In this document: positions 7,311 to 14,172 of the stretch, piece after piece
How positions within the stretch are numbered: the stretch's first letter is position 1
Layout of the letters: each line of letters opens with the position of its first letter
Assembly: GCA_944369075.1 (NCBI GenBank)
Contig: CALVXK010000002.1
Coordinates: 1 to 53,010, forward strand
Source of the DNA: an uncultured Bacilli bacterium
GTDB taxonomy: Bacteria; Bacillota_I; Bacilli_A; RFN20; CAG-826
Length of the DNA stretch: 53,010 nt
Direction of reading: 5' to 3'
The notes under the pieces: generated by a model
The model's input: only the letters and a program-made list of their open reading frames with translations
Database searches by the model: none
What the model was told of the DNA's origin: nothing
Program-made: the position numbers and the translations under genes

Positions 7311-7863
7311 TTTCTTCTTCCTTTAATTTTTTAGCAATAATTGAGTCAATATTTTTTAAAGATAATTGATTTAAGTTATAGCTATCTTTCAAAGCATCTA
7401 AAATCATCTCTTGTTTTATTCCATTTTCAAGCCACTTATAAACATAATCAATCTCACTAGAAGTTAATTCTCTTTCAAAATAATGTTCAAAAGAAGAAAT
7501 TAATTCTTTTCTCACATCGTTCTTTTCGTTTTTATTACCAAAACTATCAATATTTAATATATCTTTCTTATATAAATCAAAAAGTAAATTTTTGATATTT
7601 TTTAAAGAAGCACAAAATTCATCATTTATCGTTTCAAAAGTAATATATTTTTTCGTTAACAATGAATTAAAAGCATTATCTATATCAGCAAAAGACATAT
7701 TTAATTTAATTTCGAAAAGTTCGTTTGTTAAAGTAATTTCACCTTCTTCAATTAAATGATTTGCCATAAGTAAAACTAATAATTCATCGTTATTTATATT
7801 TAATTCTTTATAATACTCAAGAAGTAAGGCATTAAAATCTAAAAATCTAAAATTATTTTTCAT
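7303..7863 (-). CDS. dnaD: DnaD-domain replication initiation/primosome protein
   Basis: DnaD-like protein, in the known family a DNA-remodelling helicase-loading partner of DnaA and DnaB. Residues 1-85 resemble the winged-helix DDBH1 half (FNALLLEYYKEL, then an NHLIEEGE segment). Residues 120-180 carry the DDBH2/DnaD helical repeat, with FEHYFERELTSSEIDYVYKWLENG and the short YNLNQL motif (YxxxIxxxW-like position). At 186 residues it is shorter than the 230-residue Bacillus protein. Synteny with nth supports the assignment. There is no Shine-Dalgarno; a TAAAAT lies exactly 7-12 bases upstream of the ATG. Confidence 0.82.
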   Translation of the reverse strand: MKNNFRFLDFNALLLEYYKELNINNDELLVLLMANHLIEEGEITLTNELFEIKLNMSFADIDNAFNSLLTKKYITFETINDEFCASLKNIKNLLFDLYKKDILNIDSFGNKNEKNDVRKELISSFEHYFERELTSSEIDYVYKWLENGIKQEMILDALKDSYNLNQLSLKNIDSIIAKKLKEEESE

Positions 7864-7869
7864 ATAGAT

Positions 7870-7898
7870 ATTTTAAGAGAAATTCCAATTTAAATAAA
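7870..7898 (-). promoter_or_regulatory. Predicted leaderless promoter of dnaD-nth
   Basis: Minus strand TTTATT, 17-base spacer, TAAAAT, with the -10 box ending seven bases before the A of the dnaD ATG. The -35 half overlaps the stem of the hup terminator, so the element is compact. Weak -35 match, good -10 match. Confidence 0.45.
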
Positions 7899-7925
7899 TA
7901 AGGAGCTTAACTAAGCTCCTTATTT
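7896..7925 (-). terminator. Terminator of hup
   Basis: A 12-13-base stem (AAATAAGGAGCTT with AAGCTCCTTATTT) lies 16 bases after the hup stop codon and ends in a T-rich segment on the minus strand. Confidence 0.8.
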
Positions 7926-7940
7926 ATAAACTAATCAATA

Positions 7941-8213
7941 TTATTTAACAATATCTTTTAAACCTTTTGATGGTTTAAAACCAATTGTCTTTGTTGCAGG
8001 AATTTTAATTTTTTCACCTGTAACTGGGGAAGTTCCAATTCTTTCTTTTCTAGATTTAACTTGGAATGCACCAAATCCAGAAATTTTAACTACTTCTCCT
8101 TTTTCTAAAGCATGTGCAACTTCTTCAAAGAAGGAATCTAAAACTTTTTCGGTATCTTTCTTAGATAATTTTGTTGCTTCGCTAATTGCAACAACTAATT
8201 CTGCTTTATTCAT
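7941..8213 (-). CDS. hup: HU-type nucleoid DNA-binding protein
   Basis: Histone-like HU, a dimeric DNA-bending protein of the nucleoid. It begins MNKAELVVAI and contains the family signature around GFGAFQVKSRKERIGTSPVT (residues 47-66) followed by the DNA-contacting beta-arm and the conserved Pro at its tip. Length (90) is exactly that of HU. AAAGGAGC precedes the ATG at a good distance and a terminator follows, so it is expressed alone. Its position next to der and cmk recalls the Bacillus hbs region. Confidence 0.97.
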   Translation of the reverse strand: MNKAELVVAISEATKLSKKDTEKVLDSFFEEVAHALEKGEVVKISGFGAFQVKSRKERIGTSPVTGEKIKIPATKTIGFKPSKGLKDIVK

Positions 8214-8316
8214 AATTAGCTCCTTTTATCTTATCCTCAATAACTGGCTTAAAAGCATGCGTTTATTAAATCACAAAAACATTTTTATGTAAAGAAAAAA
8301 GCGATAAAATCCCGAA

Positions 8317-9624
8317 TTATTTCCTTTTCCTTAAAATTAAATTAATAGGGGAACCCTTTAATTCGAAAGAATCTCTAATCTTATTTTCAATATATCTAAG
8401 ATAGGAAAAATGCATCCAAGAAGGTTCATTTACAAATAAAGCAATACTTAAAGGTTTACTTGCTACTTGTTGGGCATAATAAATACGAACTCTTCCTCCA
8501 TTAAAATTAGGAGTTTCATTCATCATTTGGGCTTCTTGAATAATATCATTTAAAACTGAAGTCTTAATTTGGAAAATATAAGATTCATAGACTTCTTCAA
8601 TTGTTTTAAATATCTCTTTTTTATTTTTAAAATTAACTGTCGAAGTAAAAATAATCGGAACATAATCTAAAAACTTAAATTCTGTTTTAAATTTCTCCAA
8701 AAATTCTTTCTTATAATCATTTAAATTTTCAATTAAATCACATTTATTTACGATAACTATAATGGCTTTTTTAGCTTCTATAGCATAACCAACAACATGC
8801 TTATCTTGTTCTCTTATACCATCTTTTGCATCAATTAAAAGAAGAGCTATATCGCATTTATCGATACTTCTAAGAGCTCTTAAAGCCGCATATTTATCAA
8901 CAGCTTCGTATATTTTTCCTCTTTTTTTAAGCCCAGCAGTATCAATTAAAGTATATTCTTTATCATCATAAGTAAAAGAGGTATCAATAGAGTCTCTAGT
9001 TGTTCCTTCAATATTTGAAACAATGACTCTATTTTGATCCACCATTTTATTAAATAAAGAAGATTTTCCAACATTTGGTCTTCCAATTAAAGCAAGTTTA
9101 ATAGAATTATCAATATAGTCATCTAAAACATGAGGTAGTTCTTTAACGACTCTATCAAGTAAATCCCCAATTCCTATTCCATGTTCTCCGCTTACAGCAA
9201 TAGGATCTCCTAAAGATAAAGCATAAAATTCATAGATATTATTTATTTCATTGATATTATCAACTTTATTTACAGCTAAAATTACATGTTTTTTGGCTTT
9301 TCTTAACATTTTAGCAACCATTTTATCATCTTCGTTAAGTCCAATTTTTCCATCAACAACAAAAATAACAACATCAGCTTCATCAATTGCAAGTTCTGCC
9401 TGCATTCTAATTTGTTCTTGAAATGGTCTATTTTCAACTTCGATTCCACCAGTATCAACAACATTAAAATTAACCGTGAGCCAACTAGCTTTTGCATAAA
9501 TTCTATCTCTAGTTATTCCACGAGTTTCTTCAACGATTGATTTTCTTTCTCCAACTATTCTATTAAAGATAGTAGATTTTCCAACACTTGGTGAGCCAAC
9601 AATAGCAACTAATGGTAAATTCAT
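8317..9624 (-). CDS. der: Ribosome assembly GTPase Der (EngA)
   Basis: Essential tandem GTPase for 50S maturation. The first G domain has P-loop GSPSVGKST (residues 10-18, slightly off the usual GRPNVGKS), DTGG and NKVD; the second has GRPNVGKSS near residue 181, DTAG and NKCD. The C-terminal KH-like domain runs from about residue 350 to the end (the family's PSWMHFSYLRYIENKIR stretch is visible). Length (435) is typical. It starts two bases after the cmk stop, so both are co-transcribed, as is common in Firmicutes. Confidence 0.97.
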   Translation of the reverse strand: MNLPLVAIVGSPSVGKSTIFNRIVGERKSIVEETRGITRDRIYAKASWLTVNFNVVDTGGIEVENRPFQEQIRMQAELAIDEADVVIFVVDGKIGLNEDDKMVAKMLRKAKKHVILAVNKVDNINEINNIYEFYALSLGDPIAVSGEHGIGIGDLLDRVVKELPHVLDDYIDNSIKLALIGRPNVGKSSLFNKMVDQNRVIVSNIEGTTRDSIDTSFTYDDKEYTLIDTAGLKKRGKIYEAVDKYAALRALRSIDKCDIALLLIDAKDGIREQDKHVVGYAIEAKKAIIVIVNKCDLIENLNDYKKEFLEKFKTEFKFLDYVPIIFTSTVNFKNKKEIFKTIEEVYESYIFQIKTSVLNDIIQEAQMMNETPNFNGGRVRIYYAQQVASKPLSIALFVNEPSWMHFSYLRYIENKIRDSFELKGSPINLILRKRK

Positions 9625-9626
9625 AT

Positions 9627-10298
9627 TTAAAAACCTTTCTCTTTAATAATTTCTTTAATTTTATCCGTTACTTCCTTAATTGAAAGTTTAGTTGAATCAA
9701 GTAAAATCGAATCAGCAGCAGGTTTAAGCGGGCAAAAAGAACGATGAGAATCAATATAATCTCTTTTTTTAATGTTTTCTAGACAATCTTCAAAAGATGT
9801 TTCTATACCTTTTTCTTTATTTTCAATAAATCTACGTCTTGCTCTTTCTTCTTCGTTTGCTACTAAAAATATCTTAATTTGAGCATCTTCTAAAACATAT
9901 GTTCCTATGTCTCTTCCATCCATTACGATATTTTTACCTTTAGCAATTTTTCTTTGTAAATCTACTAAAAATAGTCTTATATTCTTATAAGAAGCAATAT
10001 AGGAAACGTTATTTGCAACTTCGTTTCCTCTAATTTCACTTTCCACATCTTTTCCATCAAGTAATATATGATTAGTAATGTGATCAAAAGAAATATCAAT
10101 TTTATTTATTAATCTATCAGATTCTTCTTCATTTTTAGGATCTAAGGAGGCTTTTAAAACTGCTAAAGTATAAGCTCTATACATTGCCCCACTATCAACA
10201 TAAACAAAATTTAAGTCTTTAGCTAAAATTTTTGCAACTGTTGATTTTCCTGAGGCACTAGGACCATCGATTGCAATTGATATATATTTATTTTCCAT
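9627..10298 (-). CDS. cmk: Cytidylate kinase
   Basis: Phosphorylates CMP/dCMP with ATP. P-loop GPSASGKST at residues 12-20; the CMP-binding GAMYRAYTLA segment follows at about 37-46, and the MDGRDIGTYV motif is near residue 126, with the basic lid ERARRRF after it. Length (223) is standard. A strong AAAGGAGGG site precedes the ATG. It lies 14 bases after the small membrane-protein gene and two bases before der, so it is in one operon. Confidence 0.97.
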   Translation of the reverse strand: MENKYISIAIDGPSASGKSTVAKILAKDLNFVYVDSGAMYRAYTLAVLKASLDPKNEEESDRLINKIDISFDHITNHILLDGKDVESEIRGNEVANNVSYIASYKNIRLFLVDLQRKIAKGKNIVMDGRDIGTYVLEDAQIKIFLVANEEERARRRFIENKEKGIETSFEDCLENIKKRDYIDSHRSFCPLKPAADSILLDSTKLSIKEVTDKIKEIIKEKGF

Positions 10299-10312
10299 TA
10301 TTATCCCTCCTT

Positions 10313-10624
10313 TTAATTCAAACTATTAACTATTAAAACTATCGAAACAATAATTATCGCAGCTATAATAAGACCTAAGATAACAATACCAAAAATCTTT
10401 AGGTTTCTTTTCTTTAAATATCTATCATAAATAGTCTTATTGTCTTTTTTAAATTTAGATAAAAAATTAACTTTAGAAATTAATTTTTTATTCTCTTTTT
10501 CTTCATCTTCTCTTTTTTTAAGCATAATGCTTCTAAGGCCATTTATATTAGTAGAAGAATAAATTTCATTACGATAATCAAAGTACTTCTCTTTTCTTGT
10601 TTCCATGCTTAAATATTTTATCAT
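10313..10624 (-). CDS. Small tail-anchored membrane protein of unknown function
   Basis: 103 residues, family not recognised. Residues 1-75 are strongly charged with Lys/Arg/Glu and likely helical; residues 77-101 are a single hydrophobic segment (FGIVILGLIIAAIIIVSIVL) ending almost at the C-terminus, which suggests a tail-anchored cytoplasmic protein. AAGGGTG lies at the right distance before the ATG at 10624; an in-frame ATG seven codons in is an alternative start. It is first in the operon with cmk and der. Confidence 0.6.
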   Translation of the reverse strand: MIKYLSMETRKEKYFDYRNEIYSSTNINGLRSIMLKKREDEEKENKKLISKVNFLSKFKKDNKTIYDRYLKKRNLKIFGIVILGLIIAAIIIVSIVLIVNSLN

Positions 10625-10641
10625 AAAACACCCTTACTTGA

Positions 10642-10657
10642 CCTTAAAAAATTAAGG
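10642..10657. repeat. Palindrome upstream of the cmk-der operon
   Basis: CCTTAA, four A residues, TTAAGG: a 6-base inverted repeat 18 bases upstream of the small membrane-protein ATG, next to a TATAAA element on the minus strand. It could be an operator or a weak hairpin; no regulator is known. Confidence 0.3.
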
Positions 10658-10755
10658 AAATTTATAATATATTGTTAGGATTAGTTAACTAAAAACTTCT
10701 TTTATTAAAAAATATTTTTGTTATACTATAAGCGTAATAAATGGAGGAGACAAAA

Positions 10756-10935
10756 ATGGCAGTTAAATTAAAAGTTAATTCTGAAGCTTGTGTCGGATGT
10801 GGTTTATGCGTTGGTACTTTCCCTGAAGCATTCGCATTTGATGCTGAAAATAAAGCTGAAGTCATCGGTGAATTAGATGATGCTCAAGCTCAAGAAGCTA
10901 TTGCTTCATGCCCAGCTGGAGCTATCTCAGAATAA
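10756..10935 (+). CDS. Single-cluster [4Fe-4S] ferredoxin
   Basis: Small electron carrier of 59 residues. CVGCGLC gives three cluster ligands and CPAGAISE at the C-terminus gives the fourth. The positions of the extra cysteine pair that forms a disulfide in many monocluster ferredoxins hold Phe and no Cys, so this protein has only the four ligands. The start is placed at 10756, giving MAVKLKV; an upstream in-frame ATG at 10741 is part of the ATGGAGGAG that carries the ribosome binding site. It is a likely partner of PFOR and NfnAB, both in this window. Confidence 0.93.
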   Translation: MAVKLKVNSEACVGCGLCVGTFPEAFAFDAENKAEVIGELDDAQAQEAIASCPAGAISE

Positions 10936-10956
10936 TTAACTTTATTATATAAAGTA

Positions 10957-10989
10957 AATCTCTCACAAACATTTGTGAGAGATTTTTTT
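10957..10989 (+). terminator. Terminator of the ferredoxin gene
   Basis: AATCTCTCACAAA pairs with TTTGTGAGAGATT around a short loop, followed by a T run on the plus strand. It lies between the convergent ferredoxin and ribU genes, overlaps the 3' end of ribU, and may act in both directions. Confidence 0.85.
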
Positions 10990-11632
10990 ATTCTTTATTA
11001 GCTTTGTGAATTAACATTGATATTGGTTTATAAATAAGAATAGTTGCTCCAACAATAATAAGATTCTTAATTAAGTTAAAAGGTAATAAGAATTGATATT
11101 GAATTTTAAAGTCATACCAATATTTAATTGAAGAATCAACCGGTGAGAACATATGATCAGTAATATATTGTAAAGCTTCAACATATCCTCCAGCTTCAGG
11201 ATAAAAATAATAACCATATAAAGGATAAATGATGTAATACCCTAAGAAACTAGAAAATAATAAGTTAACAAAAAATCCAACACTTAAACCAATAGCAGCA
11301 CCTTTAAAATTATGGAATTTTTTATAAATGAAAGATGCTGGTAAAATTAGAGCTAAACCATAAATCAAATCAGCCAAAACACCTATTCCTCCGGTTTCTC
11401 CAACATCTTGAATAAGTTTAAATAACCCTTTAATTACAACTAAAAGCGTTCCGGTTAAAGGACCATAGGCTAATGAAGCAATTAAACAGGGAATTTCATC
11501 GAAATGTACTTTCAAAAAAGATAAACCTGGAATGATAGGAAATTGAAGACCTGGCACCATATATAAAATAATGGCTAGACCTCCAAAGATAGCAACTCTG
11601 GCTATCAAATGTAAAACTTTTTTTGTTGCCAT
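10988..11632 (-). CDS. ribU: Riboflavin ECF transporter S component
   Basis: Substrate-binding membrane subunit of an energy-coupling-factor transporter for riboflavin. Five or six hydrophobic segments are visible in 214 residues, and the first carries the RVAIFGGLAIILYMVPG stretch typical of ECF S components, followed by the FDEIPCLIASLAYGPLTG segment seen in RibU. The FMN riboswitch directly upstream is the strongest support for riboflavin specificity. The shared ECF module (EcfA/A'/T) is not in the window. The Shine-Dalgarno GAGG lies inside the terminator hairpin. Confidence 0.9.
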   Translation of the reverse strand: MATKKVLHLIARVAIFGGLAIILYMVPGLQFPIIPGLSFLKVHFDEIPCLIASLAYGPLTGTLLVVIKGLFKLIQDVGETGGIGVLADLIYGLALILPASFIYKKFHNFKGAAIGLSVGFFVNLLFSSFLGYYIIYPLYGYYFYPEAGGYVEALQYITDHMFSPVDSSIKYWYDFKIQYQFLLPFNLIKNLIIVGATILIYKPISMLIHKANKE

Positions 11633-11633
11633 A

Positions 11634-11662
11634 AATAAAAAACCTCGAAGATTGCTTCAAGG
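11634..11662 (-). terminator. FMN riboswitch terminator overlapping the ribU ribosome binding site
   Basis: On the minus strand CCTTGAAG pairs with CTTCGAGG around CAAT and is followed by six T residues. The 3' arm contains GAGG, 10 bases before the ribU ATG, so the same hairpin can end transcription and hide the ribosome binding site. Confidence 0.85.
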
Positions 11663-11682
11663 TAAAATATTAAAAAATTTAT

Positions 11683-11794
11683 AACTTCTTTCATCCAGAC
11701 TTTACTGTTGCCACCAGAATTTCACTAGTTCGTATCTATTAAATAGATTCGCGGGGTATACCGCCAGTTATGATTTTAACATCACCCTGAAGTT
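11683..11794 (-). promoter_or_regulatory. FMN riboswitch (RFN element)
   Basis: The minus strand shows the RFN core in order: AACTTC (P1), CAGGGTGATG, ACTGGCGGTATACCCCGCGA, a variable arm, GTGAAATTCTGGTGGCAACAG, TAAAGTCTGGATGAAAG and GAAGTT (P1). All conserved segments are recognisable and it is placed directly before a riboflavin transporter gene. FMN binding should favour the terminator that follows. Confidence 0.95.
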
Positions 11795-11802
11795 TCTAAA
11801 CT

Positions 11803-12696
11803 TTATTTTAGCACAAATTTCTTTCTTTTGATTAATTTATTTATTCTTTTTAAACCTTCTTTTGTTGAGGCATCATCTTTAAAAACTAAAGTAACAACAT
11901 TTCCTTTAACTTCAAAAGAAGATTGGGGTTCCATTACCTCGTTTTCTTTATTACTTTCATTAGATACTTCGTTTACTTCTAAAGAAGTATTTGTAATATT
12001 ATTTCCAGATTTAATTTTACGTACAAGTTCTTCGGTTTCTCTAACTGAAAGATGTTTCTCATAAATTTCATTAACTACTTTTCTAACTTCATCTTCACTT
12101 AATCTTGAAATTGCTTTTGCATGTCCATAAGTTAAGCGATCTTGACTAATATCTTTTAAAATATCACTAGGCATATTTAATATTTGTAGTAAATTAGAAA
12201 TTTGAGAAGAAGACCAATCTAGAAAATCAGCTAATTCTTTATTCTTATATAAAAAGTCATTTTTTAAATATGAACAAAGTAATGCAAGTTCATAAATATT
12301 CATTGTCTTACGATCACTAATTTCTTTTAACATGAAAAGTAAAGATTCTTCTTCACCTAAAGTTAGAATAATTACCGGCAAAGTCTCAAGTTTTAAACTT
12401 TTTGCTGCAATATATCTAATTCTTCCGACGACAACTTCATATTTATCACGGTATTTTCTAACAATAATAGGGTCAATTGTATGATTTTCTTTAAGAGTTT
12501 TCTTTTCGCTTTCAATTTTATAATCAACGATTTTAGCATTTCTTAAATAGTGATTATCACTAATCATTGATAAAGGTAGGTTTGAAAGTTCATCTTTTGG
12601 TGGGTTTTGAAGAATTGCAGAGACAAAGTCTTCTCTACCAAAACGATTAACAAGTTGTTTTAAACTATTCTTAAGAATCTTTTTATCTCTTCTCAT
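11803..12696 (-). CDS. parB: ParB/Spo0J/Noc-family chromosome partition protein with altered nucleotide motifs
   Basis: Chromosome partition or nucleoid-occlusion protein that loads on palindromic sites and spreads. Residues 40-125 are the N-terminal ParB domain; a helix-turn-helix lies near 151-176 (KNKELADFLDWSSSQISNLL), followed by LTYGHAKAI (188-196). The expected GERR motif reads GRIR (residues 91-94) and the ENLQR-like motif reads EISDR, so the CTP pocket is divergent. The C-terminus is a short basic segment. The start is set at 12696, nine bases after AAAGGAGG; a TTG six bases earlier is too close to that site. It overlaps parA and is clearly in its operon. Confidence 0.88.
   Translation of the reverse strand: MRRDKKILKNSLKQLVNRFGREDFVSAILQNPPKDELSNLPLSMISDNHYLRNAKIVDYKIESEKKTLKENHTIDPIIVRKYRDKYEVVVGRIRYIAAKSLKLETLPVIILTLGEEESLLFMLKEISDRKTMNIYELALLCSYLKNDFLYKNKELADFLDWSSSQISNLLQILNMPSDILKDISQDRLTYGHAKAISRLSEDEVRKVVNEIYEKHLSVRETEELVRKIKSGNNITNTSLEVNEVSNESNKENEVMEPQSSFEVKGNVVTLVFKDDASTKEGLKRINKLIKRKKFVLK
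11805..11810 (-). promoter_or_regulatory. -10 box for the FMN riboswitch-ribU transcript
   Basis: TAAAAT on the minus strand, overlapping the last codons region of parB. Predicted start near 11798, only a few bases before riboswitch stem P1. The -35 region is weak. Confidence 0.45.
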
Positions 12697-13459
12697 GAGC
12701 AATAACCTCCTTTGCTAATTCAGAATAAGCAATAGATCCTGCACTTGTTGGCTTATATAAGCAAGCTGGAACGCCTCTTGCACTACATTCACTTAAACTA
12801 TAATTTCTAGGAATAATTGTTAAAAAAGTCGTTTCTTTGAACAATCCTCTAACTTCTTCAACTACTTCTTTAGCAAGTTGAGATTCGTTATCAAGCATAG
12901 TTAAAAGGAAACCTTCAATATTTAAAGAAGGATTGTATTTTTCTTTTACTTGTTTAATTGTTCCTAAAATTTGAGCTAGTCCTTCCATAGCGAAATATTC
13001 GCATTGAACTGGAACCAAAACAGAAGTAGCTGCAGTTAAGGCATTTATGCATAAAATTCCCAAGGAAGGAGGACAATCTATTAATATGAAATCATATACT
13101 TTATTAAGTTTATTGAGTGTTTCTTTAAGAATAAATGCACTTTTATTAAAATCTTGTCTTTGAATAAGTTCACTTTCTAAATTTGAAAGTTTCAAATTCG
13201 AAGGAACAACATCAAAGTTTTTCATCATAGTTTTCTTAATAATTTTATTAATATTTGTATCCAAAATTAGTGCATTAAAAATAGTTTTTGAAATAATAGT
13301 TATATCAATTCCTAGTCCTCTAGAAGAATTTCCTTGAGGATCAAGGTCAACTAAAAGAACGCTCTTTCCAAGTTGTACTAAAGATGCAGCAAGGTTAATT
13401 GAAGTGGTTGTTTTTCCTACACCACCTTTTTGATTAGCAATAGCTATAATACGTGTCAT
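12683..13459 (-). CDS. parA: ParA/Soj-family chromosome partition ATPase
   Basis: Walker-type ATPase partner of ParB. MTRIIAIANQ leads to the deviant Walker A KGGVGKTT at residues 11-18; DLDPQGNSS follows near 40 and LIDCPPSLG near 120. 258 residues is a typical Soj length. The start was chosen at 13459 because the Walker A is then in the family position; an in-frame TTG at 13498 would add 13 unconserved residues. No Shine-Dalgarno is visible. It lies downstream of rsmG and upstream of parB, as in the origin-proximal cluster of Firmicutes. Confidence 0.95.
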   Translation of the reverse strand: MTRIIAIANQKGGVGKTTTSINLAASLVQLGKSVLLVDLDPQGNSSRGLGIDITIISKTIFNALILDTNINKIIKKTMMKNFDVVPSNLKLSNLESELIQRQDFNKSAFILKETLNKLNKVYDFILIDCPPSLGILCINALTAATSVLVPVQCEYFAMEGLAQILGTIKQVKEKYNPSLNIEGFLLTMLDNESQLAKEVVEEVRGLFKETTFLTIIPRNYSLSECSARGVPACLYKPTSAGSIAYSELAKEVIAHEKR

Positions 13460-13503
13460 ATATAAAATAATTTTAAAAAATATGAAAAAATAATGCAATA
13501 TTA

Positions 13504-13519
13504 AATTCCACGTGGAAAT
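13504..13519. promoter_or_regulatory. parS-like palindrome between rsmG and parA
   Basis: AATTCCACGTGGAAAT keeps the TTCCACGTGGAA core but matches parS at only 12 of 16 positions. It sits 45 bases upstream of the parA ATG, a natural place for ParB to bind its own operon; autoregulation is inference. Confidence 0.5.
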
Positions 13520-13527
13520 ATAAAATA

Positions 13528-14172
13528 TTAAAGAGGCTTTTTCTTAATTTGTGAATAGTTTCTTGGGTATCTTATATCTGTTTCTTTGTCTTTTTTTATA
13601 AATAAGTTATATCTAATAATATTTTCGACTTCTTTATCGATTTGTTCATCTTCCACGTGACAAGAAAGTTGTTTAAAGGCACCGCTTGCTTCCTTAATTT
13701 CTTCTTGTGCCTTTTTGCCCTTATAAGCAATTAACATTCCACCAACTTTTAAATATGGAATAGAAAGTTCTAATAAAATATTTAAACTAGAAACAGCTCT
13801 TGTTACAACAATATCAAATTTATTCTCTTTACTTAAATCTTCAACTCGTTTATTAACAATTTCCACATTATTAAGTTCGAGTTCAACTTTAACTCTTTCT
13901 AAAAACTCACAACGCTTTGTTATAGGTTCTACTAAAACAAACTTTGAAGATGGAAAATAAATTGCAAGAGGAATACCAGGAAAGCCTGCACCACTGCCTA
14001 AATCCATAATATATTTATTTTCAAAATCAAAAACTTTACTTGGAAAAAGAGAATCAACTATATGTCTATTTTTAAACTCTTCTTTATTAGTTACGGCAGT
14101 TAAATTAAACTTTTCGTTTTCCTCAAGAACTAAATCAATAAATTTATTTATTTTTTCTTCCTTATTTATCAT
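13528..14172 (-). CDS. rsmG: 16S rRNA m7G527 methyltransferase
   Basis: RsmG (GidB) methylates G527 of 16S rRNA using SAM. KFNLTAV (residues 21-27), HIVDSL (37-42), and the SAM-binding MDLGSGAGFPGIPLAIY (56-72) are the family hallmarks. Length (214) is normal. Its ATG overlaps the end of mnmG by one base, so it is translated from the same message. A weak CACGTG half-site for ParB is inside the gene at 13654-13659. Confidence 0.95.
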   Translation of the reverse strand: MINKEEKINKFIDLVLEENEKFNLTAVTNKEEFKNRHIVDSLFPSKVFDFENKYIMDLGSGAGFPGIPLAIYFPSSKFVLVEPITKRCEFLERVKVELELNNVEIVNKRVEDLSKENKFDIVVTRAVSSLNILLELSIPYLKVGGMLIAYKGKKAQEEIKEASGAFKQLSCHVEDEQIDKEVENIIRYNLFIKKDKETDIRYPRNYSQIKKKPL

